Positions 8,189 to 16,284 of a DNA stretch of 64,000 nucleotides are shown piece by piece; position 1 is the stretch's first letter; every line of letters begins with the position of its first letter. The notes under the pieces were generated by a model that was not told the origin of the DNA, searched no databases, and saw nothing but the letters and a program-made list of their open reading frames with translations. The stretch spans positions 26,467-90,466 of the forward strand of contig QKXI01000016.1 of the NCBI GenBank assembly GCA_003367665.1, read 5' to 3'. The DNA is from Leifsonia sp. ku-ls (GTDB lineage: Bacteria > Actinomycetota > Actinomycetes > Actinomycetales > Microbacteriaceae). The position numbers were made by a program, and so were the translations under genes.

Positions 8189-9541
8189 ATGAAAGTCACG
8201 CTCATCGGCGCGGGCAGCCGCGAGTTCGCCGGCACCATCATCCGCGACCTCCTGCTCAGCGAGCCGATCGCCGAGAAGGGCCTCGACCTCGCGCTGATGG
8301 ACATCGCGGCCGAGCCGCTCGCCGAGATGGAGGCGTACGCGCGGGAGGTGATCGGCCGGCTCGACCACGCGGCGACCGTCACCTCGACGACCGACCTCGA
8401 CACGGCCGTCACGGGGGCGGACTTCGTGGTCACGGCGATCGAGGCGAACCGCTACCACTACTGGTCGCAGGACTTCACGGTGCCTCGGAAGTACGGCTTC
8501 CGCCAGGTCTACGGCGAGAACGGCGGCCCCGGCGGCCTGTTCCACGCGCTGCGGCAGTTCGGCCCGCTGCTGGAGATCGCCCGTGCGATCGAGCGGCTCG
8601 CCCCCGACGCCCTGTTCATCAACTTCTCGAACCCCGAGCACAAGGTGTGCGAGGCGATCACGCGTCTGACGAACGTGAAGGTGGTCGGGCTCTGCCACGG
8701 CTACTTCCAGGGCGCCCGCCAGGTCTCCGCCCTGCTCGAGCGTCCGCTCGACGAGCTGGACCTCGCCGCGGCGGGCATCAACCACTTCACCTGGTTCCAG
8801 CGCATCCGCGACCGCGCCACCGGAGAAGACCTGTACCCGGAGCTGCGCGAGCGGGAGCACAGCGCCAACTGGGTGTCGGACTGGCACGAAGTGGGGCTGT
8901 CGCGCATCCTGTTCCGCCGGTTCGGCCTCTGGCCGTCGCCCAGCGCCAACCACATCGGCGAGTACCTGTCCTGGGCCGACGACTACGTGCCCGCGCAGCT
9001 GCAGTACTTCCACGACCCCGCCGACGGCTCGCCGTGGCGCGAGGGCGCCGAGACGCCGGAGTGGTACTACGAGATCCGCTTCGCGGACACCGACCGCCCG
9101 TACCGACCGGCGAAGCACGCGCAGAAGTCGCTGCAGGAGGCGCTGGCGGACCGGCCCCTCGTCTCCTCCGAGGAGCTCGCCATCCCGATCATCGAGTGGG
9201 TCGCCTGCGGCGTCGAGCGAGACCTTCCCGCCGTCAACGTGCCCAACCGCGGCGCCATCCCCGGCCTGCCCGACGACATGGTGGTCGAGGTCGCCGCCCG
9301 GGTCGAGGACGGCCGGCTGGTGCCCGTGCCGGTCGAGCCGCTCCCGGAAGCCGTGTTCGCGATGGTGCGCCTGCAGGGCAGCATCCACAAGCTCCTGGTC
9401 GAGGCCTACGCGGAGCAGTCGAAGGCGAAGCTGCTGCAGGCGATCCTGCTCGACCCGGTCATCGACAACCACAACCGCGCGGTCGCGATGATGGACGAGC
9501 TGCTCGAGCTGCAGAAGGACATCCTGCCCCCGCTGCGCTGA
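8189..9541 (+). CDS. glycoside hydrolase family 4
   Basis: A 450-residue NAD- and metal-dependent glycosidase. GAGSREFAGTII at the N-terminus is the dinucleotide fold; INFSNPEHKV is the substrate and nucleotide loop. Metal ligands expected in GH4 are present as Cys169 (GLCHG) and His199 (GINHFTW). GH4 members hydrolyse 6-phospho-glycosides, alpha-galactosides or alpha-galacturonides by an oxidation-elimination mechanism; the sequence does not decide which. The kinase just upstream makes a phosphorylated substrate plausible. ATG 8189 follows GGAGA. The partner regulator gene gntR is convergent 13 bases downstream. Confidence 0.9.
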   Translation: MKVTLIGAGSREFAGTIIRDLLLSEPIAEKGLDLALMDIAAEPLAEMEAYAREVIGRLDHAATVTSTTDLDTAVTGADFVVTAIEANRYHYWSQDFTVPRKYGFRQVYGENGGPGGLFHALRQFGPLLEIARAIERLAPDALFINFSNPEHKVCEAITRLTNVKVVGLCHGYFQGARQVSALLERPLDELDLAAAGINHFTWFQRIRDRATGEDLYPELREREHSANWVSDWHEVGLSRILFRRFGLWPSPSANHIGEYLSWADDYVPAQLQYFHDPADGSPWREGAETPEWYYEIRFADTDRPYRPAKHAQKSLQEALADRPLVSSEELAIPIIEWVACGVERDLPAVNVPNRGAIPGLPDDMVVEVAARVEDGRLVPVPVEPLPEAVFAMVRLQGSIHKLLVEAYAEQSKAKLLQAILLDPVIDNHNRAVAMMDELLELQKDILPPLR

Positions 9542-9554
9542 GCCGCCGTCGGCC

Positions 9555-10286
9555 CTACTCGGCGCGGTACAGGTCCGCGTGGAAGCGGTAGGCGTCGCCG
9601 CGGTACGTGTTGAGGCCGAGCAGGACGGGGGAGCCGGTGCGGTCGTAGGCGATCTCCCGCCCGACCAGCACCGGGCTCCCCGCGGCGATGCGCAGCAGCC
9701 CGCTGAGCTCGCCGCTCGCGGCCTCGGCCTGCACGCTGTACGCGCTGCGGAAGATGCGCACGCCGCAGTGGCTCTGCAGGCTCTCGTACAGGGACGCGTC
9801 GGTGAGGTCGACCTCCACCAGCGGCTGGGCCAGCGCGAGCGGGATGACGTTGCGGTCGACGCAGATCGGCGTCGCGTTCATGCCGCGCAACCGGACCAGT
9901 TCGAGCACCTCCGCCCCGGGCGCGATGCCGAGCTGGCTCGCCTCGTCGAGCGTCGCGGAACGCACCGTCTTCTCCAGCACCTGCGCCGTGGGGGTGTGGC
10001 CGCGCTGGCGGGCCATCTCGGTGAAGCTCTCCAGTGTGCTCGGCGGCTCGCCCACGGTCGGGCTCGGCACGAACCAGCCGCGCTGCGGCGAGCGCGCGAC
10101 GCGCCCCTGGCGTTCCAGGTCCTCCAGCGCCATGCGCACGGTGCTGCGGCTCACGTGCAGGCTCTCCGCCAGCGCGCGCTCCCCGGGCAGCTTCGTGCCC
10201 GGCTGGTAGATGCCGTGGTTGATGGCCATGCCCAGCTCGCGGGAGACGCGCGTGGTGATCGTGGGGGTCTTCACAGCAGACAACAT
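9555..10286 (-). CDS. GntR family regulator, HutC/UTRA subfamily
   Basis: A 243-residue DNA-binding regulator. The winged helix is at about residues 10-75 (GTKLPGERALAESLHVSRSTVRMAL) and the UTRA ligand-binding domain at about 90-240 (RLRGMNATPICVDRN, PVLLGLNTYRGDAYRF). UTRA regulators usually respond to sugar phosphates or related metabolites, and this one is placed beside the kinase/GH4 pair. Start ATG 10286; GTG 10274 is an alternative. A word found in its upstream region (TGGTACAACTGGG) recurs at 7171-7183, pointing to control of both loci plus autoregulation. Confidence 0.9.
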   Translation of the reverse strand: MLSAVKTPTITTRVSRELGMAINHGIYQPGTKLPGERALAESLHVSRSTVRMALEDLERQGRVARSPQRGWFVPSPTVGEPPSTLESFTEMARQRGHTPTAQVLEKTVRSATLDEASQLGIAPGAEVLELVRLRGMNATPICVDRNVIPLALAQPLVEVDLTDASLYESLQSHCGVRIFRSAYSVQAEAASGELSGLLRIAAGSPVLVGREIAYDRTGSPVLLGLNTYRGDAYRFHADLYRAE

Positions 10287-10322
10287 ACCAATCGATCGAC
10301 AACAGGCGGATCAGGCCACGGT

Positions 10323-10335
10323 TGGTACAACTGGG
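10323..10335. promoter_or_regulatory. candidate GntR operator upstream of gntR
   Basis: TGGTACAACTGGG lies 37 bases upstream of the gntR start codon. It differs at one base from TGGTGCAACTGGG at 7171-7183 in front of the kinase gene. It is embedded in the inverted repeat GTTG-GTA-CAAC (10321-10331). Shared occurrence at two promoters of one locus suggests the binding site of this GntR protein. Confidence 0.6.
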
Positions 10336-10352
10336 CCGGCATCCGGGGCAGA

Positions 10353-10736
10353 CTACGCGGATGCCGCGGGCGCCAGCTCCTCGAACCCGGCCGCGGCAAG
10401 CCACGACCGCAGGGTGTCGCGGCTGCGGCTGAGGCAACGGATGCGGTCCTCCACGCCGGCCAGCTCCTCCGCGACCTCCGCCGCGACGGTGCGGGTGCAC
10501 TGCGCCGCCGTTGCCGTGCCCCGCACGCCCTCCATGTCGCGCAGCATCCGGATCAGCCGGGTGGTCATGCCCGCGCCGATCAGACCGCGGATCTGCTGCA
10601 CGGTCGCCACGTCGTCCTCGGCGTACTCGCGGTAGCCGTTGGCCGACCGCTTCGACGCGATCAGGCCCTGCTCCTCGTAGTAGCGCAGCAGTCGCGTCGG
10701 AACGCCCGTGCGCCGGGAGAGCTCGCCGATCCTCAT
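10353..10736 (-). CDS. MerR family transcriptional regulator
   Basis: A 127-residue MerR protein. The N-terminal winged helix starts MRIGELSRRTGVPTRLLRYYEEQG, followed by NGYREYAEDDV, then a coiled-coil helix to about residue 115. There is no Cys pair typical of metal sensors, so an organic ligand is more likely. It is divergent from the MFS transporter with a 58-base shared promoter region, the usual layout for a MerR protein that activates its efflux target. Confidence 0.92.
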   Translation of the reverse strand: MRIGELSRRTGVPTRLLRYYEEQGLIASKRSANGYREYAEDDVATVQQIRGLIGAGMTTRLIRMLRDMEGVRGTATAAQCTRTVAAEVAEELAGVEDRIRCLSRSRDTLRSWLAAAGFEELAPAASA

Positions 10737-10756
10737 GTCCGCTCCGTTTCCGGCCC

Positions 10757-10794
10757 TTGACCTTCACATCGATGTCAATGTTTACGGTACGGAC
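10757..10794 (+). promoter_or_regulatory. MerR-type promoter of the MFS gene
   Basis: TTGACC (10757-10762) and TACGGT (10783-10788) are separated by 20 bases, the long spacer that MerR activators correct by DNA distortion. The spacer contains the imperfect palindrome TTCACATCGATGTCAA (10763-10778) with a perfect ACATCGATGT core. The predicted transcription start coincides with ATG 10795, so the MFS mRNA is probably leaderless. Confidence 0.75.
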
Positions 10795-12009
10795 ATGACC
10801 TCCTCCCCCGCAACCGTCTCGTCCCTCCCGGCCGCCCGCTCGCCCTGGGCGCAGCTGGCGATCCTCGGGGTGGTGCTGTTCGCCTCCGTCAGCACCGAGC
10901 TGCTGCCGCCCGCGCTGATCCTGGGCATGTCGGCGACGCTCGACGTGGAGCCCGCCGCGATCGGGACGCTCGTCACCGTGTGGGCGGGGACCATCGTCGT
11001 CGGAACGGTGCCGGCCATCCGGCTCACCCGACGATTCGATCGGAAGCGCCTGCTCGTCGGGTCGCTGCTGGTCTTCGCGGCCGCGACGCTCGTCGTTGCC
11101 CTGGTTCCGGTGTTCGCCGTGGTCGTGGCCGCCCGGATGGTGTCTGCGGTGGCCGCCGCGGTGTCGTGGTCCGTCGTCTTCGCCTTCGTGCCGGTGCTGG
11201 CCGCGCCGGAGCGGCTCGGCCGGGCGATGGCGGTCGTGCTCGGCGGGGGGACGCTCGCGTCGGTGATCGGCGTCCCGCTCGGCGCGGCCCTCGCCGCCGC
11301 GGGCGGATGGCCGTGGGCGTTCGCGGGCGCCGCCGCCCTCCTCGCCGCGAGCGCGGCGGTGCTGGCCCGCCGACTGCCGCACGTGCCGGCGGAGCAGGAT
11401 GCCGGCCCGGCGCGGCGCGGCGCCGACCGCACGGCGCTGCCGGTGGGAGCGCTGCTCTCCGCGGGCGCCCTCCTGCTCACGGCATACATGGCCGTGTTCG
11501 CGTTCATCGTCCCGGTGCTCGGCAGCGCCGGGGTCGCACCGGAGAGCGCGGCGGCGCTGCTGCTGGCGGCCGGTGTCGCCGGAGCGGTCGCGCTGGCCGT
11601 GGGCGGAGCGGTCGGCGACCGGTTCCCGACGGCGACTCTCCTCGTGCTGGTGGCCGCGATCCCGACGGGCTCTGCGATGCTCGCGGTCGCGCCCGGCGCC
11701 GTCGCACCCTCGGCCCTCGCCGCGGCGGGCGTCACCGCGCTCGGTTTCGGGATCGGCGGGCTCCCGCCGGTGTTCCAGGCCCGGATCGCTCGGACCGCGT
11801 CGCCCGGGCTGCGCGAGTTCGCGATGAGCCTGTTCGTGGTGGTCCTCAACGTCGGCATCGCCGCGGGCTCCGCACTCGGCGCGATGCTCGCCGGCACCGC
11901 CGGCACCCGCGTCCTGCCGGTCCTCTCCGCGGCGCTCGGGGCGGCCGCGCTGGTCGCGTTCGCCGTCATCCTGGCGCTGACCTCCACGTCACGCCGCCGA
12001 TCCCGGTGA
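10795..12009 (+). CDS. MFS transporter, DHA1-type drug/sugar efflux
   Basis: A 404-residue membrane protein with about 12 hydrophobic segments, close in style to Cmx/arabinose-efflux permeases (LFASVSTELLPPALI near the start). The conserved loop between segments 2 and 3 reads RLTRRFDRKRLLVG. The start at ATG 10795 is set by the MerR-type promoter 6 bases upstream; the frame is open to 10708 but would overlap merR. No ribosome site precedes the ATG. Likely a proton-driven exporter induced by the divergent MerR protein. Confidence 0.88.
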   Translation: MTSSPATVSSLPAARSPWAQLAILGVVLFASVSTELLPPALILGMSATLDVEPAAIGTLVTVWAGTIVVGTVPAIRLTRRFDRKRLLVGSLLVFAAATLVVALVPVFAVVVAARMVSAVAAAVSWSVVFAFVPVLAAPERLGRAMAVVLGGGTLASVIGVPLGAALAAAGGWPWAFAGAAALLAASAAVLARRLPHVPAEQDAGPARRGADRTALPVGALLSAGALLLTAYMAVFAFIVPVLGSAGVAPESAAALLLAAGVAGAVALAVGGAVGDRFPTATLLVLVAAIPTGSAMLAVAPGAVAPSALAAAGVTALGFGIGGLPPVFQARIARTASPGLREFAMSLFVVVLNVGIAAGSALGAMLAGTAGTRVLPVLSAALGAAALVAFAVILALTSTSRRRSR

Positions 12010-12060
12010 GCGGACGCGTCACGCCGGGGATGCGGACCCGACACATCCTGTGGTAGAAAA

Positions 12061-12078
12061 GGCAACCAGGAGGTTGCT
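12061..12078. promoter_or_regulatory. ArsR-type operator overlapping ribosome site
   Basis: The dyad GGCAACC-AGGA-GGTTGCT has a perfect GCAACC/GGTTGC core. It lies 4 bases before ATG 12083, and its loop and right arm contain the AGGAGG ribosome site. The GCAACC-N4-GGTTGC form resembles operators of ArsR proteins co-transcribed with SRPBCC genes. In RNA it could also fold and hide the ribosome site. Confidence 0.65.
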
Positions 12079-12082
12079 TATC

Positions 12083-12541
12083 ATGCCGGACATCCAGCGC
12101 AGCATACTCATCCAGGCCCCCATCGAGAGGGTGTGGGAGGCCGTCGTCGACTCGGCCGCCTTCGGCGCCTGGTTCGGCGCGCAGTTCGACGGACCGTTCG
12201 AGGTGGGCCGGACCACCACGGGCCGCATCGTCCCGACGAGCGTCGACGCCGAGGTCGCGGCAGCTCAGGAACCGCACCGCGGAGCTCCGCTGGAGGTGGA
12301 CGTGGTCGCGATCGAGCCGCCGACGCGGTTCGCCTTCCGGTGGCAGCCGGTGGCCGGGTCGGAGGTGCGCACCACGGTCGCCTTCACGCTGGCGGAGGAG
12401 GGCGACGGCGTGCGGGTCACCATCACCGAGGACGGCTTCGCCGCGCTCCCCGAGGATGTCCGCGGACAGGCCCGCGACAGCAACGACGGCGGCTGGGAGG
12501 CCCAGACGCGCCTGCTCGCCGGCTACCTCCTCGCCGCATGA
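12083..12541 (+). CDS. SRPBCC/AHSA1 domain protein
   Basis: A 152-residue START-like hydrophobic-pocket protein (AHSA1 group). The N-terminus MPDIQRSILIQAPIERVWEAV and the central FAFRWQP strand are typical, and the C-terminal helix GGWEAQTRLLAGYL closes the fold. The ligand is unknown. The start at ATG 12083 is fixed by AGGAGG at 12068-12073. Its stop overlaps the start of the ArsR gene (ATGA), the common SRPBCC-ArsR operon. Confidence 0.9.
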   Translation: MPDIQRSILIQAPIERVWEAVVDSAAFGAWFGAQFDGPFEVGRTTTGRIVPTSVDAEVAAAQEPHRGAPLEVDVVAIEPPTRFAFRWQPVAGSEVRTTVAFTLAEEGDGVRVTITEDGFAALPEDVRGQARDSNDGGWEAQTRLLAGYLLAA

Positions 12542-12933
12542 CCGCGGCGCTGTCCGGCGCGGCGCCCGTGTTCGCCGCGCTCGGCGATCCGACGCGACTC
12601 GACCTCGTCCTGGCGCTCGGGGAGCACGGTCCAGGCACGGCGAGCCGGCTCGCGGCGGAGCGGCCGGTGACCAGGCAGGCCGTCGAGAAGCACCTGGCGA
12701 TCCTCGGCGCCGCCGGGCTCGTGCGCAGCGAGCGCATCGGACGGGAGCGGCTCTGGCGCGTCGAGCCGGCCGCGCTCGCGACCGCGGGAACGCTGCTGCA
12801 GCAGGCGTCCGAGCGCTGGGATGCGGCACTGCGGCGCCTGCGCGAACACGTCGAGGCCGACGCCGGTCAGGACGCGAGCGCCAGCTCCCGGAAGCGGATC
12901 ACCGACTCCCCCGGACGCCCCGCACGGTCGTAG
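12538..12933 (+). CDS. ArsR family transcriptional regulator
   Basis: A 131-residue winged-helix repressor (FAALGDPTRLDLVLAL, then recognition helix VTRQAVEKHLAILGAAGLV). No metal-binding Cys or His cluster is visible, so it is unlikely to be a metal sensor; it probably senses a small molecule or redox change linked to the coupled SRPBCC protein. The dyad at 12061-12078 is its likely autoregulatory operator. Its 3' end overlaps the convergent gene at 12867-13304 by 67 bases. Confidence 0.9.
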   Translation: MTAALSGAAPVFAALGDPTRLDLVLALGEHGPGTASRLAAERPVTRQAVEKHLAILGAAGLVRSERIGRERLWRVEPAALATAGTLLQQASERWDAALRRLREHVEADAGQDASASSRKRITDSPGRPARS

Positions 12934-13304
12934 GCGGCCCGGATGGGGTCGACCGCGCGACCATTCGGGAGCACGATCTCCAGCACCGGCCGGTCGCCGG
13001 CCGTGCGACGGCGGGAGGCGCTGCTCCAGCGTCCGCCGTCGGTGCGCACCAGGATCTCGCCGATGAGACAGCCGATGCTCTGCAGCGTGAACTCGTCGCC
13101 CACGAAGCCGTCGCCGGCGTCCAGGTCGGTGAACAAGCGTTCCACGTACTCCAGGTCCTCCGGCACGTAGGTCACGGTGTGCCCGTAGATGTCGCGGATG
13201 CCGCCCGCCATGGCGCCCGCGAGGAGCGGGCCGACGGCGGGATCGGGCCGCCGCCGGCCCGCTGCGCCGCGGGAGGCCCGCGACTCTCGGGGGGACCGGA
13301 ACAT
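12867..13304 (-). CDS. hypothetical protein, DUF3806-like
   Basis: A 145-residue protein. After a basic N-terminus the body reads LEYVERLFTDLDAG, then FTLQSIGCLIGEIL and VLEIVLPNGRAVDPIRAAYDR, reminiscent of DUF3806/YubE-like proteins that carry an invariant G-x-x-L-G-E helix. The identification is weak. The true start could be the later Met in MAGGIRDIYGHTV, since no ribosome site is clear before 13304. Codon third positions are GC-rich throughout, which supports coding. It overlaps the tail of arsR on the opposite strand. Confidence 0.55.
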   Translation of the reverse strand: MFRSPRESRASRGAAGRRRPDPAVGPLLAGAMAGGIRDIYGHTVTYVPEDLEYVERLFTDLDAGDGFVGDEFTLQSIGCLIGEILVRTDGGRWSSASRRRTAGDRPVLEIVLPNGRAVDPIRAAYDRAGRPGESVIRFRELALAS

Positions 13305-13418
13305 GCGCCAACGCTAGGCCCGCGCGCGCCGGGGCGGCGCGCCCCAATTCGAGTGCCCCCGGAGCAGGGCACCGGCGACGGCGTGGCTATGCTGAACCCG
13401 GATGACGGGGGGACGCGG

Positions 13419-13910
13419 ATGCGCGGACGGAGCTGGACGACGACGGGGGTCGTCTGCGCGGCGGCGGTGGGCCTGCTGAGCGGATGCTCAGGACAGGCGG
13501 CGCCGCCACCGCCGAGCACGGTGGTCGCGGCGGCGACGGCGACGACGACAACGGCGCCGACCGGGGCGGCGCCGCGCTACGACCTCACGGTCGAGCGCCC
13601 CTTCCGGCTGAGCGACGGCAGCAGCGGCACCGGATGCGTCCAGGTCGCGGTGGACCTCGCCGCCACGACGGACGGCACCGCGGACCCGCGCGTCGTCCGG
13701 GCGAGGGCGCTGCTCGCCGGCCACGACTGGAACGCCGAGCCGGTCTCCCTCGACGAGCTGAGCGCCGAGGACCGCGCCGTCGCGAAGGACCACGGCGAGA
13801 CCGAGCCCGTGCTGCTCGCGCGGGTCCTGCTCGACCACATCACGACGGCGGTGACCGACGCCGGCCTGCTCGGCGACGGCCTGTCGCTGCGCAGCCACGT
13901 CGGCTGCTGA
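13419..13910 (+). CDS. small putative lipoprotein
   Basis: A 163-residue protein with a lipoprotein signal: MRGRSWTTTGVVCAAAVG, lipobox LLSGC, lipidated Cys23. A Pro/Thr/Ala-rich spacer follows to about residue 50, then a small folded domain (YDLTVERPFRLSDG, GCVQVAVDLAATTDG, ending LRSHVGC). No family recognised. An earlier in-frame ATG at 13389 exists, but TATGCT at 13388-13393 looks like the -10 box, which favours 13419. Stands alone between the ArsR region and the ROK gene. Confidence 0.65.
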   Translation: MRGRSWTTTGVVCAAAVGLLSGCSGQAAPPPPSTVVAAATATTTTAPTGAAPRYDLTVERPFRLSDGSSGTGCVQVAVDLAATTDGTADPRVVRARALLAGHDWNAEPVSLDELSAEDRAVAKDHGETEPVLLARVLLDHITTAVTDAGLLGDGLSLRSHVGC

Positions 13911-13939
13911 CCGCGCGGGCGGGGCAGATCCGACCACTG

Positions 13940-13951
13940 CGATAGTAAAGT
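13940..13951 (+). promoter_or_regulatory. candidate ROK operator overlapping -10 of the ROK gene
   Basis: CGATAGTAAAG (13940-13950) differs at one base from CGATAGGAAAG (15305-15315) in front of the kinase-transport operon. TAAAGT (13946-13951) fits a TANNNT -10 box, giving a leader of about 38 nt before GTG 13996. The shared word is a plausible half-site for the ROK repressor, with autoregulation. Confidence 0.5.
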
Positions 13952-13995
13952 GCTCACAGGCCGCGCCGGGCGGCCGTCGGGATGAGGAGGCGCCG

Positions 13996-15231
13996 GTGGC
14001 GAAGCGGACGCGGGCGACCGCCACCACGAGCACGCTCGCCCGCGTCAACCAGACCGCGATCATCGAGGCGCTGCGGGAGTCGGGCGCGCTGTCCCGGCAG
14101 CAGCTCGGCGCGAAGACCGGGCTCAGCCCCGCTACGATCAACCGCCTCACCGCGGCTCTGATCGAGGACGGGCTCGTCGTGCCCGCCGGTCAGGAGCCGT
14201 CGACCGGCGGCAGGCCGTCCGTCCTGCTCCGCTACGCCGGCAGCTCGCGGCTGGTCGCCGCGATCCAGCTGCGCGCGGAGACGGTGACCGGCATCCTGGT
14301 CGACTTCGACGGGAAGATCGTGTTCCGCCGCTCCGTCGCCCTTGGGCACCGCTCACCGGAGAAGGGAGACGCGGACGACGGGGACGCGGACCAGCGCTCG
14401 GCCGACCAGGAACGGCAGCTGCAGAAGGTGTTCCGACTGTTCGACGACCTGATCGCGACCGCCGACTCGATGGGGACGCCGTGCCTGGCCGTCGGCGTCG
14501 CCGTGCCCGGCGTCGTGCAGCAACCGGAGGGCGTGGTCGGCACGATGCCCGAGTTCGGCTGGACCGGCGTCCCGCTCGGGACGCTGCTGCGCGAGCGCAC
14601 GGAGCTCCCGGTCGTGGTCGAGAACGACGCGAACGCCCTTGCCTACGGAGAGCTGCACAACGGCGCGGGACGCGGGCTGTCGAGCCTGGTGGCGCTGTTC
14701 CTGGAGAACGGCCTCGGCGCCGGGATCGTCGCAAACGGCGAGCTGCACCGCGGCGCCCGCGCGGAGGCCGGCGAGATCGGCTACCTGCTGATGGAACGGT
14801 CGTCGCTCGAGCGCTCCTACGACGCGCGCGGCGACCTGGAGGACCGGATCGGATCGCTCGCGCTCACCCAGCGGGCGCGCGAACGCGGGATGCCCGTCCC
14901 CGACTCCGGCTCGCTGACCGCCGAGGACGTGTTCGAGCTCGCCCGCGACGGCAACGCGGACGCGAAGGAGCTGGCCGACGAGATCCTCGACATGGTCGCG
15001 ATCGCGGTGGCGGCGCTCGTGATCGTGCTCGACCCGGAGCTCGTCGTGGTGGGCAGCAGCTTCGTGGGCAGTTCCGACCTGGTGATCCCGGGCATCCAGG
15101 AGCGGCTGCGCGGCCGCATCATCCGCGTGCCGCGGATCGAGCCGGCGACGCACAGGGAGGACGCGGTGCTCCTCGGCGCCGCCGAACTCGCGGCCGCCGA
15201 GGTCAACGGCTTCGCGTACCTCGCGTTCTGA
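13996..15231 (+). CDS. ROK family transcriptional repressor (NagC/XylR type)
   Basis: A 411-residue regulator. An N-terminal helix-turn-helix spans about residues 12-70 (LSRQQLGAKTGLSPATINRL), followed by a ROK sugar-sensing domain (VAVPGVVQQPEGVVG, VVENDANALAYGEL, AEAGEIGYLLM). The classical ROK zinc-site motif CxCGxxGC is missing from this domain; the corresponding stretch reads RSSLERSYDARGDLEDRI. It is therefore probably a sensor rather than a kinase. GTG 13996 follows AGGAGG (13985-13990). It most likely controls the operon starting at 15349. Confidence 0.9.
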   Translation: MAKRTRATATTSTLARVNQTAIIEALRESGALSRQQLGAKTGLSPATINRLTAALIEDGLVVPAGQEPSTGGRPSVLLRYAGSSRLVAAIQLRAETVTGILVDFDGKIVFRRSVALGHRSPEKGDADDGDADQRSADQERQLQKVFRLFDDLIATADSMGTPCLAVGVAVPGVVQQPEGVVGTMPEFGWTGVPLGTLLRERTELPVVVENDANALAYGELHNGAGRGLSSLVALFLENGLGAGIVANGELHRGARAEAGEIGYLLMERSSLERSYDARGDLEDRIGSLALTQRARERGMPVPDSGSLTAEDVFELARDGNADAKELADEILDMVAIAVAALVIVLDPELVVVGSSFVGSSDLVIPGIQERLRGRIIRVPRIEPATHREDAVLLGAAELAAAEVNGFAYLAF

Positions 15232-15252
15232 GCCTCCCGTCGCTCGAAGCTC

Positions 15253-15320
15253 TTGACAGCAGGCCGTCCGGGCTCCTAGGTTTGTCGTCAACTTCTTCTC
15301 ACTCCGATAGGAAAGAAGAA
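15253..15320 (+). promoter_or_regulatory. promoter and operator of the kinase-transport operon
   Basis: TTGACA (15253-15258), 18-base spacer, TAGGTT (15277-15282) form a good promoter. Downstream of the start lies an inverted repeat TTCTTC (15293-15298) / GAAGAA (15315-15320) that includes CGATAGGAAAG (15305-15315), nearly identical to a word in the ROK gene's own promoter. The position just after the start of transcription suits repression by the ROK protein. Confidence 0.65.
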
Positions 15321-15348
15321 TCCCCTTCAGCGACGCAGAGGAGCAGAC

Positions 15349-16284
15349 GTGATCGTCGGAATCGACATCGGCGGCACCAAGACGCACGTGTGCGTCGAGG
15401 ACGACGCCGGCGCCGCGCTCCTCGACCGGTCGGTGCAGACGGCCGACTGGCAGCACGGCGGCGACCTGCACTCGGAGGAGAACGTGCGGTCGCTGCTCTC
15501 CCTGCTCGATCCGGTTCCCGGGGCGGACGCCGCCCCGCTCGTCGTCGGAGCCCACGGCCTCGACAGCGAGGGGCAGACCCTCGCGTTCTCGGAGACCCTC
15601 GCCGCGCTCCACGGCGGCCCCGCGCTCGCGGTCAACGATGTCGAGCTGGTCGGCCCGGCGGCCGGGTTCGACGAGGCGATCGCGGTCATCGCCGGAACGG
15701 GCAGCAAGGTGGTCGGGCGTCGCGCCGACGGGACGCTGGTGAGCGCGGGCGGCTACGGCTACATCCTCAACGACCCGGGCAGCGCTCCGGCACTGGTGCG
15801 GGACGCGGTGCGCACGCTGTTCGACGCGGTCGACGAGGACGAGCCGCTCGACGCCCTGGCCGACGCGCTCTACGGGCACTTCGGCGTCGACGAGATCGTC
15901 GGCCTCTCCAACGCGCTCACCATCCGGCCGCGCGTCACCACCTGGGGCGCCGCCGCCCCGCTGGTCTTCGCCGCGGCCGACGCCGGCAGCGAGCGCGCCG
16001 CGCGCGTCATCGCGACCGCGGCCGACGAGCTGGCGCGGAGCGTCGAGCTCGTCCACCGCCGCGGCGCCGTCGGCGTCGACGTGGTCTGCGCCGGCGGCGT
16101 GGTCAGCCACCAGCCGCGACTCTTCGACGCCCTCGGCGAGCGCCTGCGCGCCCGCGGGCTCACCCACTCCATCCACCTGCTGGATGTCGCCCCGGTGCGC
16201 GGCGCCCTCGCGCTCGCCCGGCGGCTCACGGAGGCGGCCACTGTCGTCCCCTTCGCACCATCGAACACACGGAGGAAGTCATGA
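15349..16284 (+). CDS. BadF/BadG-type sugar kinase (N-acetylglucosamine kinase-like)
   Basis: A 311-residue ASKHA kinase related to the one at 7250: GIDIGGTKTHVCVEDD at the N-terminus, AVIAGTGSKVVGR as second phosphate loop, then GGYGYILNDPGSA, and VVCAGGVVSHQPRL near the end. Most likely it phosphorylates the sugar brought in by the downstream transporter. GTG 15349 follows GAGGAG. Its stop overlaps the ATG of the binding-protein gene (ATGA), giving an operon order kinase, binding protein, permeases, SIS protein. Confidence 0.87.
   Translation: MIVGIDIGGTKTHVCVEDDAGAALLDRSVQTADWQHGGDLHSEENVRSLLSLLDPVPGADAAPLVVGAHGLDSEGQTLAFSETLAALHGGPALAVNDVELVGPAAGFDEAIAVIAGTGSKVVGRRADGTLVSAGGYGYILNDPGSAPALVRDAVRTLFDAVDEDEPLDALADALYGHFGVDEIVGLSNALTIRPRVTTWGAAAPLVFAAADAGSERAARVIATAADELARSVELVHRRGAVGVDVVCAGGVVSHQPRLFDALGERLRARGLTHSIHLLDVAPVRGALALARRLTEAATVVPFAPSNTRRKS

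Noticed and set aside
9555-10286. gntR with the repressor promoter at TATGTT near 10288
   Set aside because: No -35 hexamer at 16-19 bases, and the box would overlap the chosen start codon; the promoter of this gene remains undetermined.
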